From COE1 sp963596435 (GTDB lineage Bacteria; Bacillota; Clostridia; Lachnospirales; Lachnospiraceae), in contig CAVBMG010000032.1 of the NCBI GenBank assembly GCA_963596435.1, positions 1-31,204 on the forward strand: DNA of 31,204 bases. The letters run 5' to 3'. Shown here piece after piece: positions 1 through 7,231 of the stretch. How positions within the stretch are numbered: the first letter of the stretch is position 1; each line of letters opens with the position of its first letter. The position numbers and the translations under genes were made by a program. The notes beneath the pieces were generated by a model. It was not told where the DNA came from. It worked only from the letters and a program-made list of their open reading frames with translations, and did no database searches.

Positions 1-131
1 TTATTATGTGTTCTGCAATGGGTCAGCAGGCAATGGTTATTGAAGCAATTCAGTCTGGAGCAAAAGATTTCATTGTAAAGCCTTTCCAGGCAGAACGTGT
101 ATTAGAAGCGGTAAAGAAAGTTGTAGGTTAA
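1..131 (+). CDS. cheY: Chemotaxis response regulator CheY, C-terminal part (cut by window edge)
   Basis: The reading frame is open from base 3 to a TAA at 129-131 and gives the last 42 residues of a receiver domain. It contains the stretches MCSAMGQQAMVIEAI and GAKDFIVKPF. The lysine of the 'VKPF' loop is the conserved active-site Lys of CheY-type receivers, and 'MCSAMGQQ' is typical of Gram-positive CheY, so this is more likely CheY than a receiver from a transcription factor. The protein ends right after the last receiver helix, with no output domain. CheY-P binds the flagellar switch in chemotaxis, which implies a motile organism. The phosphorylated Asp lies outside the window. A terminator follows at once. 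Confidence 0.8.
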   Translation, partial: IMCSAMGQQAMVIEAIQSGAKDFIVKPFQAERVLEAVKKVVG

Positions 132-142
132 TTTCAGAACAT

Positions 143-174
143 AAAAAAGGTAGCCAAATCGGCTACCTTTTTTT
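143..174. terminator. Bidirectional intrinsic terminator between cheY and the zinc-ribbon gene
   Basis: GGTAGCC (149-155) pairs with GGCTACC (161-167) around a 5-nt loop. The stem is extended by flanking A and T runs: A at 143-148 and T at 168-174. The T run serves cheY on the plus strand, and the A run reads as a U tract for the convergent minus-strand gene, whose stop codon (173-175) lies inside the T run. Confidence 0.9.
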
Positions 175-616
175 AACTTCTTTTTATAAATTCTGTGTTA
201 CATTTCGGACATGTGACAGCAATCTTGCCTTTTCCTCTGGGAATCCTGATCTTCTGTCCACATCCTGGACATTTATAGATATGATATGCCTTTTTCTGGG
301 CAAGATCATATTTTAATTTCTCCCATCTGCTGCCCTTAGCTGTATATCCCTTGGGATGAATCCACTGATTCCATTTTGAAGTAAAACGATAACGCAGTGT
401 CAGGAACTTGCTGTTCTCCTGCTGCCTTCTTCCATAATCTCTACTGAGAATTCTGTAATACAGCCATACTACCGTTACCCAGAACAGAATTTCAAAGAAT
501 CGATTTCTGGTGATTAATTCCAGTACGATCCATACCATAGAAAGTCCCGTTAAAAATCTTGCCAGTTCATCTACGCCATACCTGCCCTGCATAAATCTTG
601 CTATTTTCTCACGCAT
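173..616 (-). CDS. Small membrane protein with C-terminal zinc ribbon, function unknown
   Basis: 147 residues. Two hydrophobic segments (about 20-36 and 40-57) form a short membrane hairpin. A basic region follows, then a C-terminal treble-clef or zinc-ribbon-like pair of knuckles, CPGC (116-119) and CPKC (136-139), which should bind one zinc ion. The ribbon is probably cytoplasmic given the Lys/Arg-rich linker. The start is supported by AAGGAGA about 8 nt upstream of the ATG. It lies just downstream of cardiolipin synthase on the same strand (16-nt gap), so it is probably cotranscribed with the cls/J-domain/DUF5685 group. I do not recognise a named family beyond 'zinc ribbon'. The metal-binding call is from the Cys pattern; a role in envelope or membrane biology is a guess from neighbours. 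Confidence 0.8.
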   Translation of the reverse strand: MREKIARFMQGRYGVDELARFLTGLSMVWIVLELITRNRFFEILFWVTVVWLYYRILSRDYGRRQQENSKFLTLRYRFTSKWNQWIHPKGYTAKGSRWEKLKYDLAQKKAYHIYKCPGCGQKIRIPRGKGKIAVTCPKCNTEFIKRS

Positions 617-632
617 ATATATCTCCTTTCTC

Positions 633-2162
633 CTACAACATAGGTGATATTATTTTTAATACAAACTGAATCAATCTCTGATACCAGGGTCTCTTATTCC
701 ATTTATCAAGCTGTATTTCCTCGCATTTCTCCATCGTACTGAGGAAATCGTTCTTCATATCGTATACAGCGCCCATTTCACTTAAAAAGACACCGCATTC
801 ATAATGCAGATAAAAACTCCTGTAATCTGTATTAATGGTTCCGCAAATCGCACACTCATCATCAGAAACAACATTTTTGGCATGAATAAATCCTGGCTTA
901 TATTCAAAAATTCTGACACCTGACTCTATCAGCTTGCCATAGTTGGATACATTGACCATATACACATACCATTTATCAGGAATTCCAGGTACAATAATTC
1001 TGACATCTACACCACTTTGAGCGGCACTGATCAGATCATCTCTCATACTTTGGTCAAGTACAAGATATGGTGTCGTAATGTAGATATAATCCCTGGCTTT
1101 GTTGATCATTCTGGTGTAAGCACCCTCTGTAGGATTGCTTGGATTTCTGTGAGGTCCACCGGCAAATGGCTGTACGTAGCCATCTTCCTTTACTTTTACA
1201 TTAGGACGATATTTGTCATATTCAAAGACACTTTCGGCATCTGTAGCTTTCCACATTGCCATAAAAATACAGGTAAAACTCCATACACCTTCTCCATAAA
1301 GTCTGAGTCCTGTATCCTTCCAATGACCAAAACGCACAATATAATTGGCGTACTCGTCTGCCAGATTGATGCCTCCTGTATATCCGATATTGCCATCAAT
1401 TACTGTAATCTTCTGATGGTTACGATAATTAAAAGACAGTCTTGCCACATTTTTGTGAATTGGATTAAAGATACGCAGCTCTATTCCTCTGCTCTCCAGA
1501 TCTTTACGGAACGCATGATTATTGATAATCAGTGTACCAAAGTCATCAAACAGTAATTTGACTTCTACGCCTTCCTGTACTTTCTGGGTCAGTATTTCAA
1601 GAATTTCTTTCCATACTCTTCCATCTGATACAATAAAATATTCAAGAAAAATGAATTTCTGCGCCTTTTTCAAGTCTTCTATCATTGCCTGAATGATATC
1701 TTCACCAATCTCATAATATGTAACTTGTGTATTATTATAGATTGGGAAGCCTTTTTTCCTGAGATAACGGCTAATCTGAACCTTATTAGGATGCTGCTTC
1801 TGAATATCTTCTGCTACTTCTGTATTCTGAACCATATGGTCAAATATTTCTGATTCAATTTCGTATATTCGTTTATTTTCTTTGGAATTACGTCTTTTAC
1901 GTCCCCACATAAAATACAAAAACAATCCTGCTACCGGAAGTACCAGAATAATAATAATCCAGGACATTTTATAGGATTCTGCATTATTAACCAGTGCAAA
2001 GACAGTTAAAACACTCAATAATTCCAATAATAAATAGATGATCAAAAATCCTCTGAAAAGATATACGGCAAGAAGTACCATAGTGATAATCTGCAGCAAA
2101 AACGCTATTCCAACCGTAACACCTCTGATAATTCCATAATATTTACTCTTTATTATATTCAC
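633..2162 (-). CDS. cls: Cardiolipin synthase (phospholipase D family)
   Basis: Bacterial Cls makes cardiolipin from two phosphatidylglycerols at the membrane. Numbered from the chosen start, hydrophobic segments lie at about 12-36, 37-58 and 68-86; this is the usual N-terminal anchor. Two HxKxxxxD catalytic motifs follow: HQKITVID (H249, K251, D256) and HAKNVVSD (H427, K429, D434), each followed by a G-[GT]-[IN]-N type stretch. The length of 509 aa is normal. I chose the GTG at 2160-2162 because GGAGG sits 8 nt before it. The ATG at 2177 has no upstream Shine-Dalgarno and instead contains that GGAGG in its own second codon region. With the GTG start, the TAG of the upstream J-domain gene (2164-2166) falls between the ribosome site and the start, which suggests translational coupling. 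The in-frame ATG at 2177 is the alternative. Confidence 0.93.
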   Translation of the reverse strand: MNIIKSKYYGIIRGVTVGIAFLLQIITMVLLAVYLFRGFLIIYLLLELLSVLTVFALVNNAESYKMSWIIIILVLPVAGLFLYFMWGRKRRNSKENKRIYEIESEIFDHMVQNTEVAEDIQKQHPNKVQISRYLRKKGFPIYNNTQVTYYEIGEDIIQAMIEDLKKAQKFIFLEYFIVSDGRVWKEILEILTQKVQEGVEVKLLFDDFGTLIINNHAFRKDLESRGIELRIFNPIHKNVARLSFNYRNHQKITVIDGNIGYTGGINLADEYANYIVRFGHWKDTGLRLYGEGVWSFTCIFMAMWKATDAESVFEYDKYRPNVKVKEDGYVQPFAGGPHRNPSNPTEGAYTRMINKARDYIYITTPYLVLDQSMRDDLISAAQSGVDVRIIVPGIPDKWYVYMVNVSNYGKLIESGVRIFEYKPGFIHAKNVVSDDECAICGTINTDYRSFYLHYECGVFLSEMGAVYDMKNDFLSTMEKCEEIQLDKWNKRPWYQRLIQFVLKIISPML

Positions 2163-2163
2163 A

Positions 2164-2817
2164 CTATCGTCCTCCATAATAGGGACCGCCACAGAAAAAT
2201 CCGCCGCCACCGCAACATAAATTACAAAATGCATTTAACAGACATAGTTTAAAACACAGTCCATCTGTTCCAAAAGAGTTATAACCATATTGAGCCTGTC
2301 TGCCCATATACCAGTTATTTCCATTCTCCAGATTATTTAAAAACTGTCTGTATTCTATGTTACCAGGTTCCATGGATACCGCTGTTCTTGCATGTTCCAT
2401 TGCCAATACCTGATTACCAAGCCCGGCATTTGCTACAGCACTATAATAATACCACTTTGCACTTCTGTCTTTTATATTATTCAATACATTCAATGCTTCG
2501 TGACAATGATTGCTTCTGATATAATTTGCTGCTGCCTGATAATAATGAGATTCTTCATCATCTGCTGTCGTTGTGTTATTGTAAAAGCCGCCATAATTTC
2601 CAAAACCACTCTGTCCTGTATAGCCCTGTTCTCTTTCCTTCATGATCTGGTTATATGCCTGCTGTATTTCTTTGAATTTTTCTTCTGCCTGTGCCTTATT
2701 GGGGTTGTTGATATTTGCATCAGGATGATATCTTCTGCTTAAACTTCTATAAGCTTTCTTGATTTCTTCCTCTGTTGCTCCTCTCTCTATTCCCAGCACT
2801 TTGTACGGGTCATTCAT
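2164..2817 (-). CDS. J-domain (DnaJ-like) protein with TPR-like region and Cys/Gly-rich tail
   Basis: 217 residues. Residues 1-63 form a J domain, 'DPYKVLGIERGATEEEIKKA' onward, with the HPD motif at 31-33, which stimulates Hsp70 (DnaK) ATPase activity. Residues about 64-90 are a Gly/Asn/Thr linker. Residues about 90-165 are helical and TPR-like (AAANYIRSNHCHEALNVL, then YYYSAVANAGLGNQVLAMEH). The tail (188-217) is rich in Cys (188, 192, 198, 201, 202, 209) and Gly/Tyr. It lacks the DnaJ zinc finger and substrate domains, so it is not the housekeeping DnaJ. Its ATG overlaps the stop of the DUF5685 gene in an ATGA arrangement, so the two are translationally coupled; the cls start overlaps its own end. 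It is probably an accessory J protein that targets DnaK to a specific client; the client is unknown. Confidence 0.88.
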   Translation of the reverse strand: MNDPYKVLGIERGATEEEIKKAYRSLSRRYHPDANINNPNKAQAEEKFKEIQQAYNQIMKEREQGYTGQSGFGNYGGFYNNTTTADDEESHYYQAAANYIRSNHCHEALNVLNNIKDRSAKWYYYSAVANAGLGNQVLAMEHARTAVSMEPGNIEYRQFLNNLENGNNWYMGRQAQYGYNSFGTDGLCFKLCLLNAFCNLCCGGGGFFCGGPYYGGR

Positions 2818-3647
2818 TTTGGTAACCTTTCCTTCTTCATGCGTAGCTGCTCATAACGGCACCAGACACCTGAATAAAGTATATTTCTTAATAATTCAAT
2901 ATTATGAATAATTGGTAATTTTTCAAATTCCTTTGAACATTCTGCCATCATCATGGATAGAATGGAACGACATTTTTCTTCATATTCCTCGTTTTGCTCC
3001 ACAAATACAAAAGGATTATAGTTGCCGCTCTTCTTATCTTTCTCCAAATCTTCATAGGCATCCATTAAATACACAAATTTACCAAGAAAAAATGCCATTC
3101 TTCGGATACTGGCGTCCCACTCGTCATTTTTGTAGGCAAACAGTTCTGCCAGTACTTCACCAAAAAGTCCTGACACTTTATCCAGGCTTTCTTCCTGTTT
3201 CTTTTCACAATCTGAGATTTTATCAAACAGAATTTCTACTTTTTTACATTTATCAGGATATTTCTCCTGTACTTTCTGATAATTACCGGTAAGCCACTTT
3301 GCAAAAAGCATTCTGCTTGCCTTATGCTCATCCTTCCAATCATCCACACATTTATAATAACTCAAAAGTATCGTCATGTCAGCTGCATATTCTGTATACA
3401 TGTTAATGCATGACGGTGCTCCCTTCTTAGGATGAAGTGCACATTTTCTATTATCTCTCACTTCCTGCGGTTCATATAACCCTGATAAGAACAAAATCAA
3501 AAAAGTACAATCATAGCTTAATGTAAACTGCCCGCTAAAACCGTATTTTTCCCGCAGTACTCTGCATAGACCGCAATAATATGCCTGATACATATCAAAT
3601 TCTTTGAATTTTAATTCCTGTTTATTTACTGTTATATATCCAAACAT
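2814..3647 (-). CDS. DUF5685 family protein, helical, possible isoprenoid-synthase-like fold
   Basis: 277 residues from the ATG at 3645-3647 (MFGYITVNKQ). A second in-frame ATG lies at 3657-3659 and has AAAGG only 1 nt before it, so I prefer the inner start, which matches the usual MFGY beginning of the family as I remember it. Visible features: Cys pair YYCGLC (C25, C28), further Cys at 69 and 80 with a nearby His, 'CVDDWKDE' (Asp-rich, about 102-107), and 'DAYEDLEKD' (196-204) followed by GNYNPF (208-213). The two Asp-rich motifs sit in helical context and recall class I isoprenoid synthases; this is inference. The gene is first in the overlapping group DUF5685/J-domain/cls and has a promoter candidate at 3676-3703. 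The biochemical role of the family is not known to me. Confidence 0.85.
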   Translation of the reverse strand: MFGYITVNKQELKFKEFDMYQAYYCGLCRVLREKYGFSGQFTLSYDCTFLILFLSGLYEPQEVRDNRKCALHPKKGAPSCINMYTEYAADMTILLSYYKCVDDWKDEHKASRMLFAKWLTGNYQKVQEKYPDKCKKVEILFDKISDCEKKQEESLDKVSGLFGEVLAELFAYKNDEWDASIRRMAFFLGKFVYLMDAYEDLEKDKKSGNYNPFVFVEQNEEYEEKCRSILSMMMAECSKEFEKLPIIHNIELLRNILYSGVWCRYEQLRMKKERLPK

Positions 3648-3675
3648 TTGATCAACCATGCCTTTCTTACTATTT

Positions 3676-3703
3676 ATTGTAATGCAGTCCTTTTTATATT
3701 CAA
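3676..3703 (-). promoter_or_regulatory. Candidate sigma-A promoter for the DUF5685/J-domain/cls group
   Basis: On the minus strand, TTGAAT (3698-3703) is followed after 16 nt by TACAAT (3676-3681). Transcription would start near 3669, giving a very short leader before the DUF5685 start. It lies in the divergent gap between this gene and the plus-strand gene at 3789. Confidence 0.5.
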
Positions 3704-3788
3704 TAAAAAAAACATAAAAAATTCTGAAATCTTTACAGTATCTATGATAAGATAAACTAAGAATTCATATGTGGAGGAAGATATTTTC

Positions 3789-4577
3789 ATGAGAAAAAAA
3801 ACAGAATCTCATACAGTCTGTCAGTCTGTTGACAAAGCGCTCTTTTCCGAAGCATGTATGCAAATGATTGGCGCATTACAAGGACAAAATGGAATTGGAA
3901 CATTGCGTGAAAAAACAATACACTCTGTCCTTAAATATTATTATGCACCAAACCCTGCATATCATGAAATCAGAATTGGAACTTATGTCGCTGATATTTG
4001 TGTAGATGGAGAAATCTTTGAAATACAGACACGTAATTTTAATACAATGAGAGACAAGCTTAGTTTTTTTCTTCAAGATCATGATGTCACGATCGTATAC
4101 CCTGTTGCGCATACCAAATGGTTATCCTGGCTGGATGTAGAAACCGGGGAACTCTCTGATAAGAGAAAATCTCCCAAGACAGGAACTTTCTATCAGATCA
4201 TACCTGAATTATACAGAATTAAAATGTTTCTTCAAAATCCGAGACTTCACTTTATTATCTCACTGATTGATGTAGAAGAAACCAGATATCTTAATGGATG
4301 GAGCTATGATAAAAAAAGAGGTTCCTCAAGAATGGATGGCATTCCTGTTGATATCTATGATGAGGTACGTATTGATACCATGAAGGATTATCGTAAATTC
4401 TTACCAGATACACTTCCTGCCAGATTTACCACGAAAGACTACGCCAAATGCGCTCATATTCCACAAAAATATGCTACCACCGGTCTGAATGTTCTACTGG
4501 AGACCAAAACTGTAGTCAGAGTTGGCAAAATGGGAAATGCGTATCTTTATGAGAAAGCAGCAGAGTCTGAAAAATAA
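3789..4577 (+). CDS. Unrecognised protein: PD-(D/E)xK nuclease-like core plus C-terminal winged-helix-like domain
   Basis: 262 residues from the ATG at 3789, which has GGAGG 11 nt upstream. An in-frame GTG at 3771 overlaps that ribosome site and is unlikely. I do not recognise a named family. Residues 35-85 show a helix with E41 (LREKTIHSVLKYYY), a strand with D69 (IGTYVADICVDG), and a strand ending in E78-x-Q80 (EIFEIQT). This order E...D...ExQ matches the restriction-endonuclease-like PD-(D/E)xK fold in the variant where Gln replaces Lys, as in CoiA-like proteins. The region 100-160 has further strands (TIVYPVA, FIISLIDVEE). Residues about 207-256 look like a winged helix (FTTKDYAKCAHIP, then TGLNVLLETKTVVRVGK) and could bind DNA. 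It runs opposite to its neighbours and converges with gyrA. The nuclease and DNA-binding calls are inference from motifs only. Confidence 0.72.
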   Translation: MRKKTESHTVCQSVDKALFSEACMQMIGALQGQNGIGTLREKTIHSVLKYYYAPNPAYHEIRIGTYVADICVDGEIFEIQTRNFNTMRDKLSFFLQDHDVTIVYPVAHTKWLSWLDVETGELSDKRKSPKTGTFYQIIPELYRIKMFLQNPRLHFIISLIDVEETRYLNGWSYDKKRGSSRMDGIPVDIYDEVRIDTMKDYRKFLPDTLPARFTTKDYAKCAHIPQKYATTGLNVLLETKTVVRVGKMGNAYLYEKAAESEK

Positions 4578-4595
4578 TCTCAAACTCTGCTGCTT
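4555..4595. terminator. Convergent hairpin between the PD-(D/E)xK-like gene and gyrA
   Basis: A perfect 12-bp stem is formed by AAGCAGCAGAGT (4555-4566) and ACTCTGCTGCTT (4584-4595) with a 17-nt loop. It overlaps the last codons of the plus-strand gene and follows the gyrA stop (4602-4604) on the minus strand. The flanking T tracts are short and interrupted on both strands, so termination may be imperfect, but the position between convergent genes suits a shared terminator. Confidence 0.6.
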
Positions 4596-4601
4596 ATTTA
4601 T

Positions 4602-7166
4602 TTACTCTTCATCTTCATCAGATTCTGTAGGGAAAATGATATTTTCCTCTTCTTCGTCCTCAGATTCTTCATTTACTTTCTCCGCAGCCTGATCTACGTC
4701 ATCATATTCCTGCGTTCCATCAGAAATCTTCTCACGTACCTTTGCGATTCTTGCTACAGTTACACCCTCATCAAGATTGATCATCTTAACACCGGAGGTA
4801 TTACGTCCAATCATGGAAATATCTTCCATACGAAGCTGAATGATAATACCTTCTGTTGTGATCATCATGATCTCATGAGAATCATTTACAGCCTTTACAC
4901 CGATTACATTACCGGTCTTATCAGCAATCTTATAGCATTTAACACCCTTACCGCCACGTTTCTGTACACTGAATTCATCCATTCGGGTTCTCTTACCCAT
5001 ACCTTTTTCAGATACAATTAAGAGAGAGTCACCCTGGGTATTCAGCTGCATGCCGACAATTTCATCGCCATCTTCCAGATTCATACCGATAACGCCCATT
5101 GCTGTTCTGCCCATTGCTCTGACATCTGTTTCCTTGAATCGGATACACATACCATACTTGGTAACCAGGAATATCTCAGAATCAGCATCTGTAGTCTTTA
5201 CCTCTATCAATTCATCATCTTCACGAAGATTAATCGCTGCAAGTCCTGTTTTTCTCACATTTGAAAATTCAATAACAGGTGTTTTCTTAGCAATACCCTT
5301 CTTTGTGATCATGAAAAGATTCTTGCCTTCTTCATATTCACTGATTGGAATCATGGCTGATATCTTTTCACCAGGTGTCAGCTGCAACAGATTAATAATA
5401 GCTGTTCCTCTGGCAGTTCTGCCTGCTTCCGGTATTTCATAAGCCTTTAATCTGTATACACGTCCATAGTTCGTAAAGAACATAAGATAATGATGTGTCG
5501 TAGTCATCAACAGATCTTCGATATAGTCATCATCAATGGTAGACATACCCTTAATTCCACGACCGCCTCTGTTCTGTGTCTTGAAATTATCTACAGTCAT
5601 TCTCTTAATATATCCAAGACTGGTCATGGCAATTACTGTATTCTCACGTGGAATGAGATCTTCCATGTCGATATCGTATTCATCATATCCAAATTTGGTT
5701 CTTCTGTCATCTCCATACTTTTCAGAGATAATCAGGATTTCTTCTTTGATCACACCAAGTAAAAGCTTCTTATCAGCAAGAATTGCTTTGAATTCTTTGA
5801 TTTTCTCTAATAAATCTGCATGTTCCTGTTCCAGCTTGCTTCTTTCCAGACCGGTAAGAGCTCTCAGACGCATATCTACAATTGCCTGAGCCTGAACATC
5901 TGTCAATTTGAAGCGCTGGATCAATCTGTCCTTGGCAACCTGTGTATTTTCACTGCTTCTGATAATCTGAATGACTTCATCAATATTATCAAGCGCAATT
6001 AACAAGCCCTGTAAAATATGGTCACGTTCTTCTGCCTTGTTCAGATCATACTGTGTTCTTCTGGTGACTACATCTTCCTGATGCATGATATAGTAAGTCA
6101 GAATATCCTTCAGATTCATGACCTTTGGCTCATTGTTTACAAGAGCCAGCATAATAACACCGAAGCTGTCCTGAATCTGTGTATGCTTATATAATTGATT
6201 CATAATGACATTGGCATTGGCATCTTTACGAAGCTCAATACAGATTCTCATACCTTCTCTGTCTGATTCGTCTCGAAGGTCTGTAATGCCATCTATTTTC
6301 TTATCTTTTACCAATTCGGCAATCTTTTCAATTAATCTGGCTTTATTAACCATGTATGGAAGTTCCGATACAATGATTCTGCTCTTGCCATTTGGCATGG
6401 ATTCTATACTGGTGACACCACGTACACGAATCTTACCACGACCGGTTCTGTATGCTTCCTCTACGCCTCTGGTTCCAAGGATAATTCCTCCTGTTGGGAA
6501 ATCCGGTCCTTTTACGATTGGAAGAAGTTCTTCAATATCCGTATCTCTGTCTTCCTGGACTTTATTATCAATCATCTTCACAACAGCCTGAATGACTTCA
6601 CGGAGATTGTGAGGTGGAATATTGGTAGCCATACCAACAGCAATACCCTGGGTACCATTTACTAAAAGATTGGGATAACGGCTTGGTAATACAGTAGGTT
6701 CCTTCTCTGTTTCATCGAAGTTCGGTACAAAATCTACTGTATTCTTGTTAATATCTGCAAGAAGTTCCATGGAAATCTTACTTAATCTTGCTTCTGTATA
6801 TCGCATGGCAGCTGCGCCATCTCCATCTACAGAACCAAAATTACCATGTCCGTCTACCAGAGGATAACGTGTTGACCATTCCTGCGCCATATTAACCAAT
6901 GCACCATAAATGGAACTGTCACCATGAGGGTGATATTTACCCATTGTATCACCAACGATACGTGCGCTCTTTCTATGTGGCTTATCAGGCCCGTTATTCA
7001 ATTCTATCATAGAATAAAGTACTCTACGCTGAACAGGTTTCAAACCATCTCTTACATCCGGAAGTGCTCGGGATGCAATAACACTCATGGCATATTCAAT
7101 ATAGGACTGCTCCATGGTTTTTTGCAGATCGACTTCTTGAATTTTGTCGAATATTGTATCATCCAT
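4602..7166 (-). CDS. gyrA: DNA gyrase subunit A
   Basis: 854 residues. GyrA forms the A2B2 gyrase with GyrB and performs DNA breakage and rejoining to introduce negative supercoils. The catalytic Tyr is Y123 in AAMRYTEARLS. The winged-helix region is intact (KYHPHGDSSIYGAL at 77-90). The C-terminal beta-pinwheel carries repeated blades and a GyrA-box-like motif (QKRGGKGVK), which is diagnostic of gyrase rather than topoisomerase IV. The tail is highly acidic (runs of Glu/Asp), a feature known to modulate supercoiling in some GyrA proteins. At the quinolone-determining positions, S84 (E. coli S83) is kept, but the residue equivalent to E. coli D87 is G88. It lies 65 nt downstream of gyrB and is probably cotranscribed. 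The start has AAAGG about 13 nt upstream, somewhat far. Confidence 0.97.
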   Translation of the reverse strand: MDDTIFDKIQEVDLQKTMEQSYIEYAMSVIASRALPDVRDGLKPVQRRVLYSMIELNNGPDKPHRKSARIVGDTMGKYHPHGDSSIYGALVNMAQEWSTRYPLVDGHGNFGSVDGDGAAAMRYTEARLSKISMELLADINKNTVDFVPNFDETEKEPTVLPSRYPNLLVNGTQGIAVGMATNIPPHNLREVIQAVVKMIDNKVQEDRDTDIEELLPIVKGPDFPTGGIILGTRGVEEAYRTGRGKIRVRGVTSIESMPNGKSRIIVSELPYMVNKARLIEKIAELVKDKKIDGITDLRDESDREGMRICIELRKDANANVIMNQLYKHTQIQDSFGVIMLALVNNEPKVMNLKDILTYYIMHQEDVVTRRTQYDLNKAEERDHILQGLLIALDNIDEVIQIIRSSENTQVAKDRLIQRFKLTDVQAQAIVDMRLRALTGLERSKLEQEHADLLEKIKEFKAILADKKLLLGVIKEEILIISEKYGDDRRTKFGYDEYDIDMEDLIPRENTVIAMTSLGYIKRMTVDNFKTQNRGGRGIKGMSTIDDDYIEDLLMTTTHHYLMFFTNYGRVYRLKAYEIPEAGRTARGTAIINLLQLTPGEKISAMIPISEYEEGKNLFMITKKGIAKKTPVIEFSNVRKTGLAAINLREDDELIEVKTTDADSEIFLVTKYGMCIRFKETDVRAMGRTAMGVIGMNLEDGDEIVGMQLNTQGDSLLIVSEKGMGKRTRMDEFSVQKRGGKGVKCYKIADKTGNVIGVKAVNDSHEIMMITTEGIIIQLRMEDISMIGRNTSGVKMINLDEGVTVARIAKVREKISDGTQEYDDVDQAAEKVNEESEDEEEENIIFPTESDEDEE

Positions 7167-7231
7167 ATTAATAATCTTGCCTTTCTGTAACTTGTAATCC
7201 TTGGATTTTGGTTACACTGCCTTTTTATAAC

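Noticed and set aside
1017..1556. 179-codon plus-strand ORF opposite cls
   Set aside because: It lies fully inside cls, has no ribosome site and no recognisable motif; cls has both catalytic motifs in the other strand.
5050..6591. Several plus-strand ORFs of 60-130 codons opposite gyrA
   Set aside because: Antisense shadows of a clear gyrA reading frame, with low-complexity Ser/Ile-rich products.
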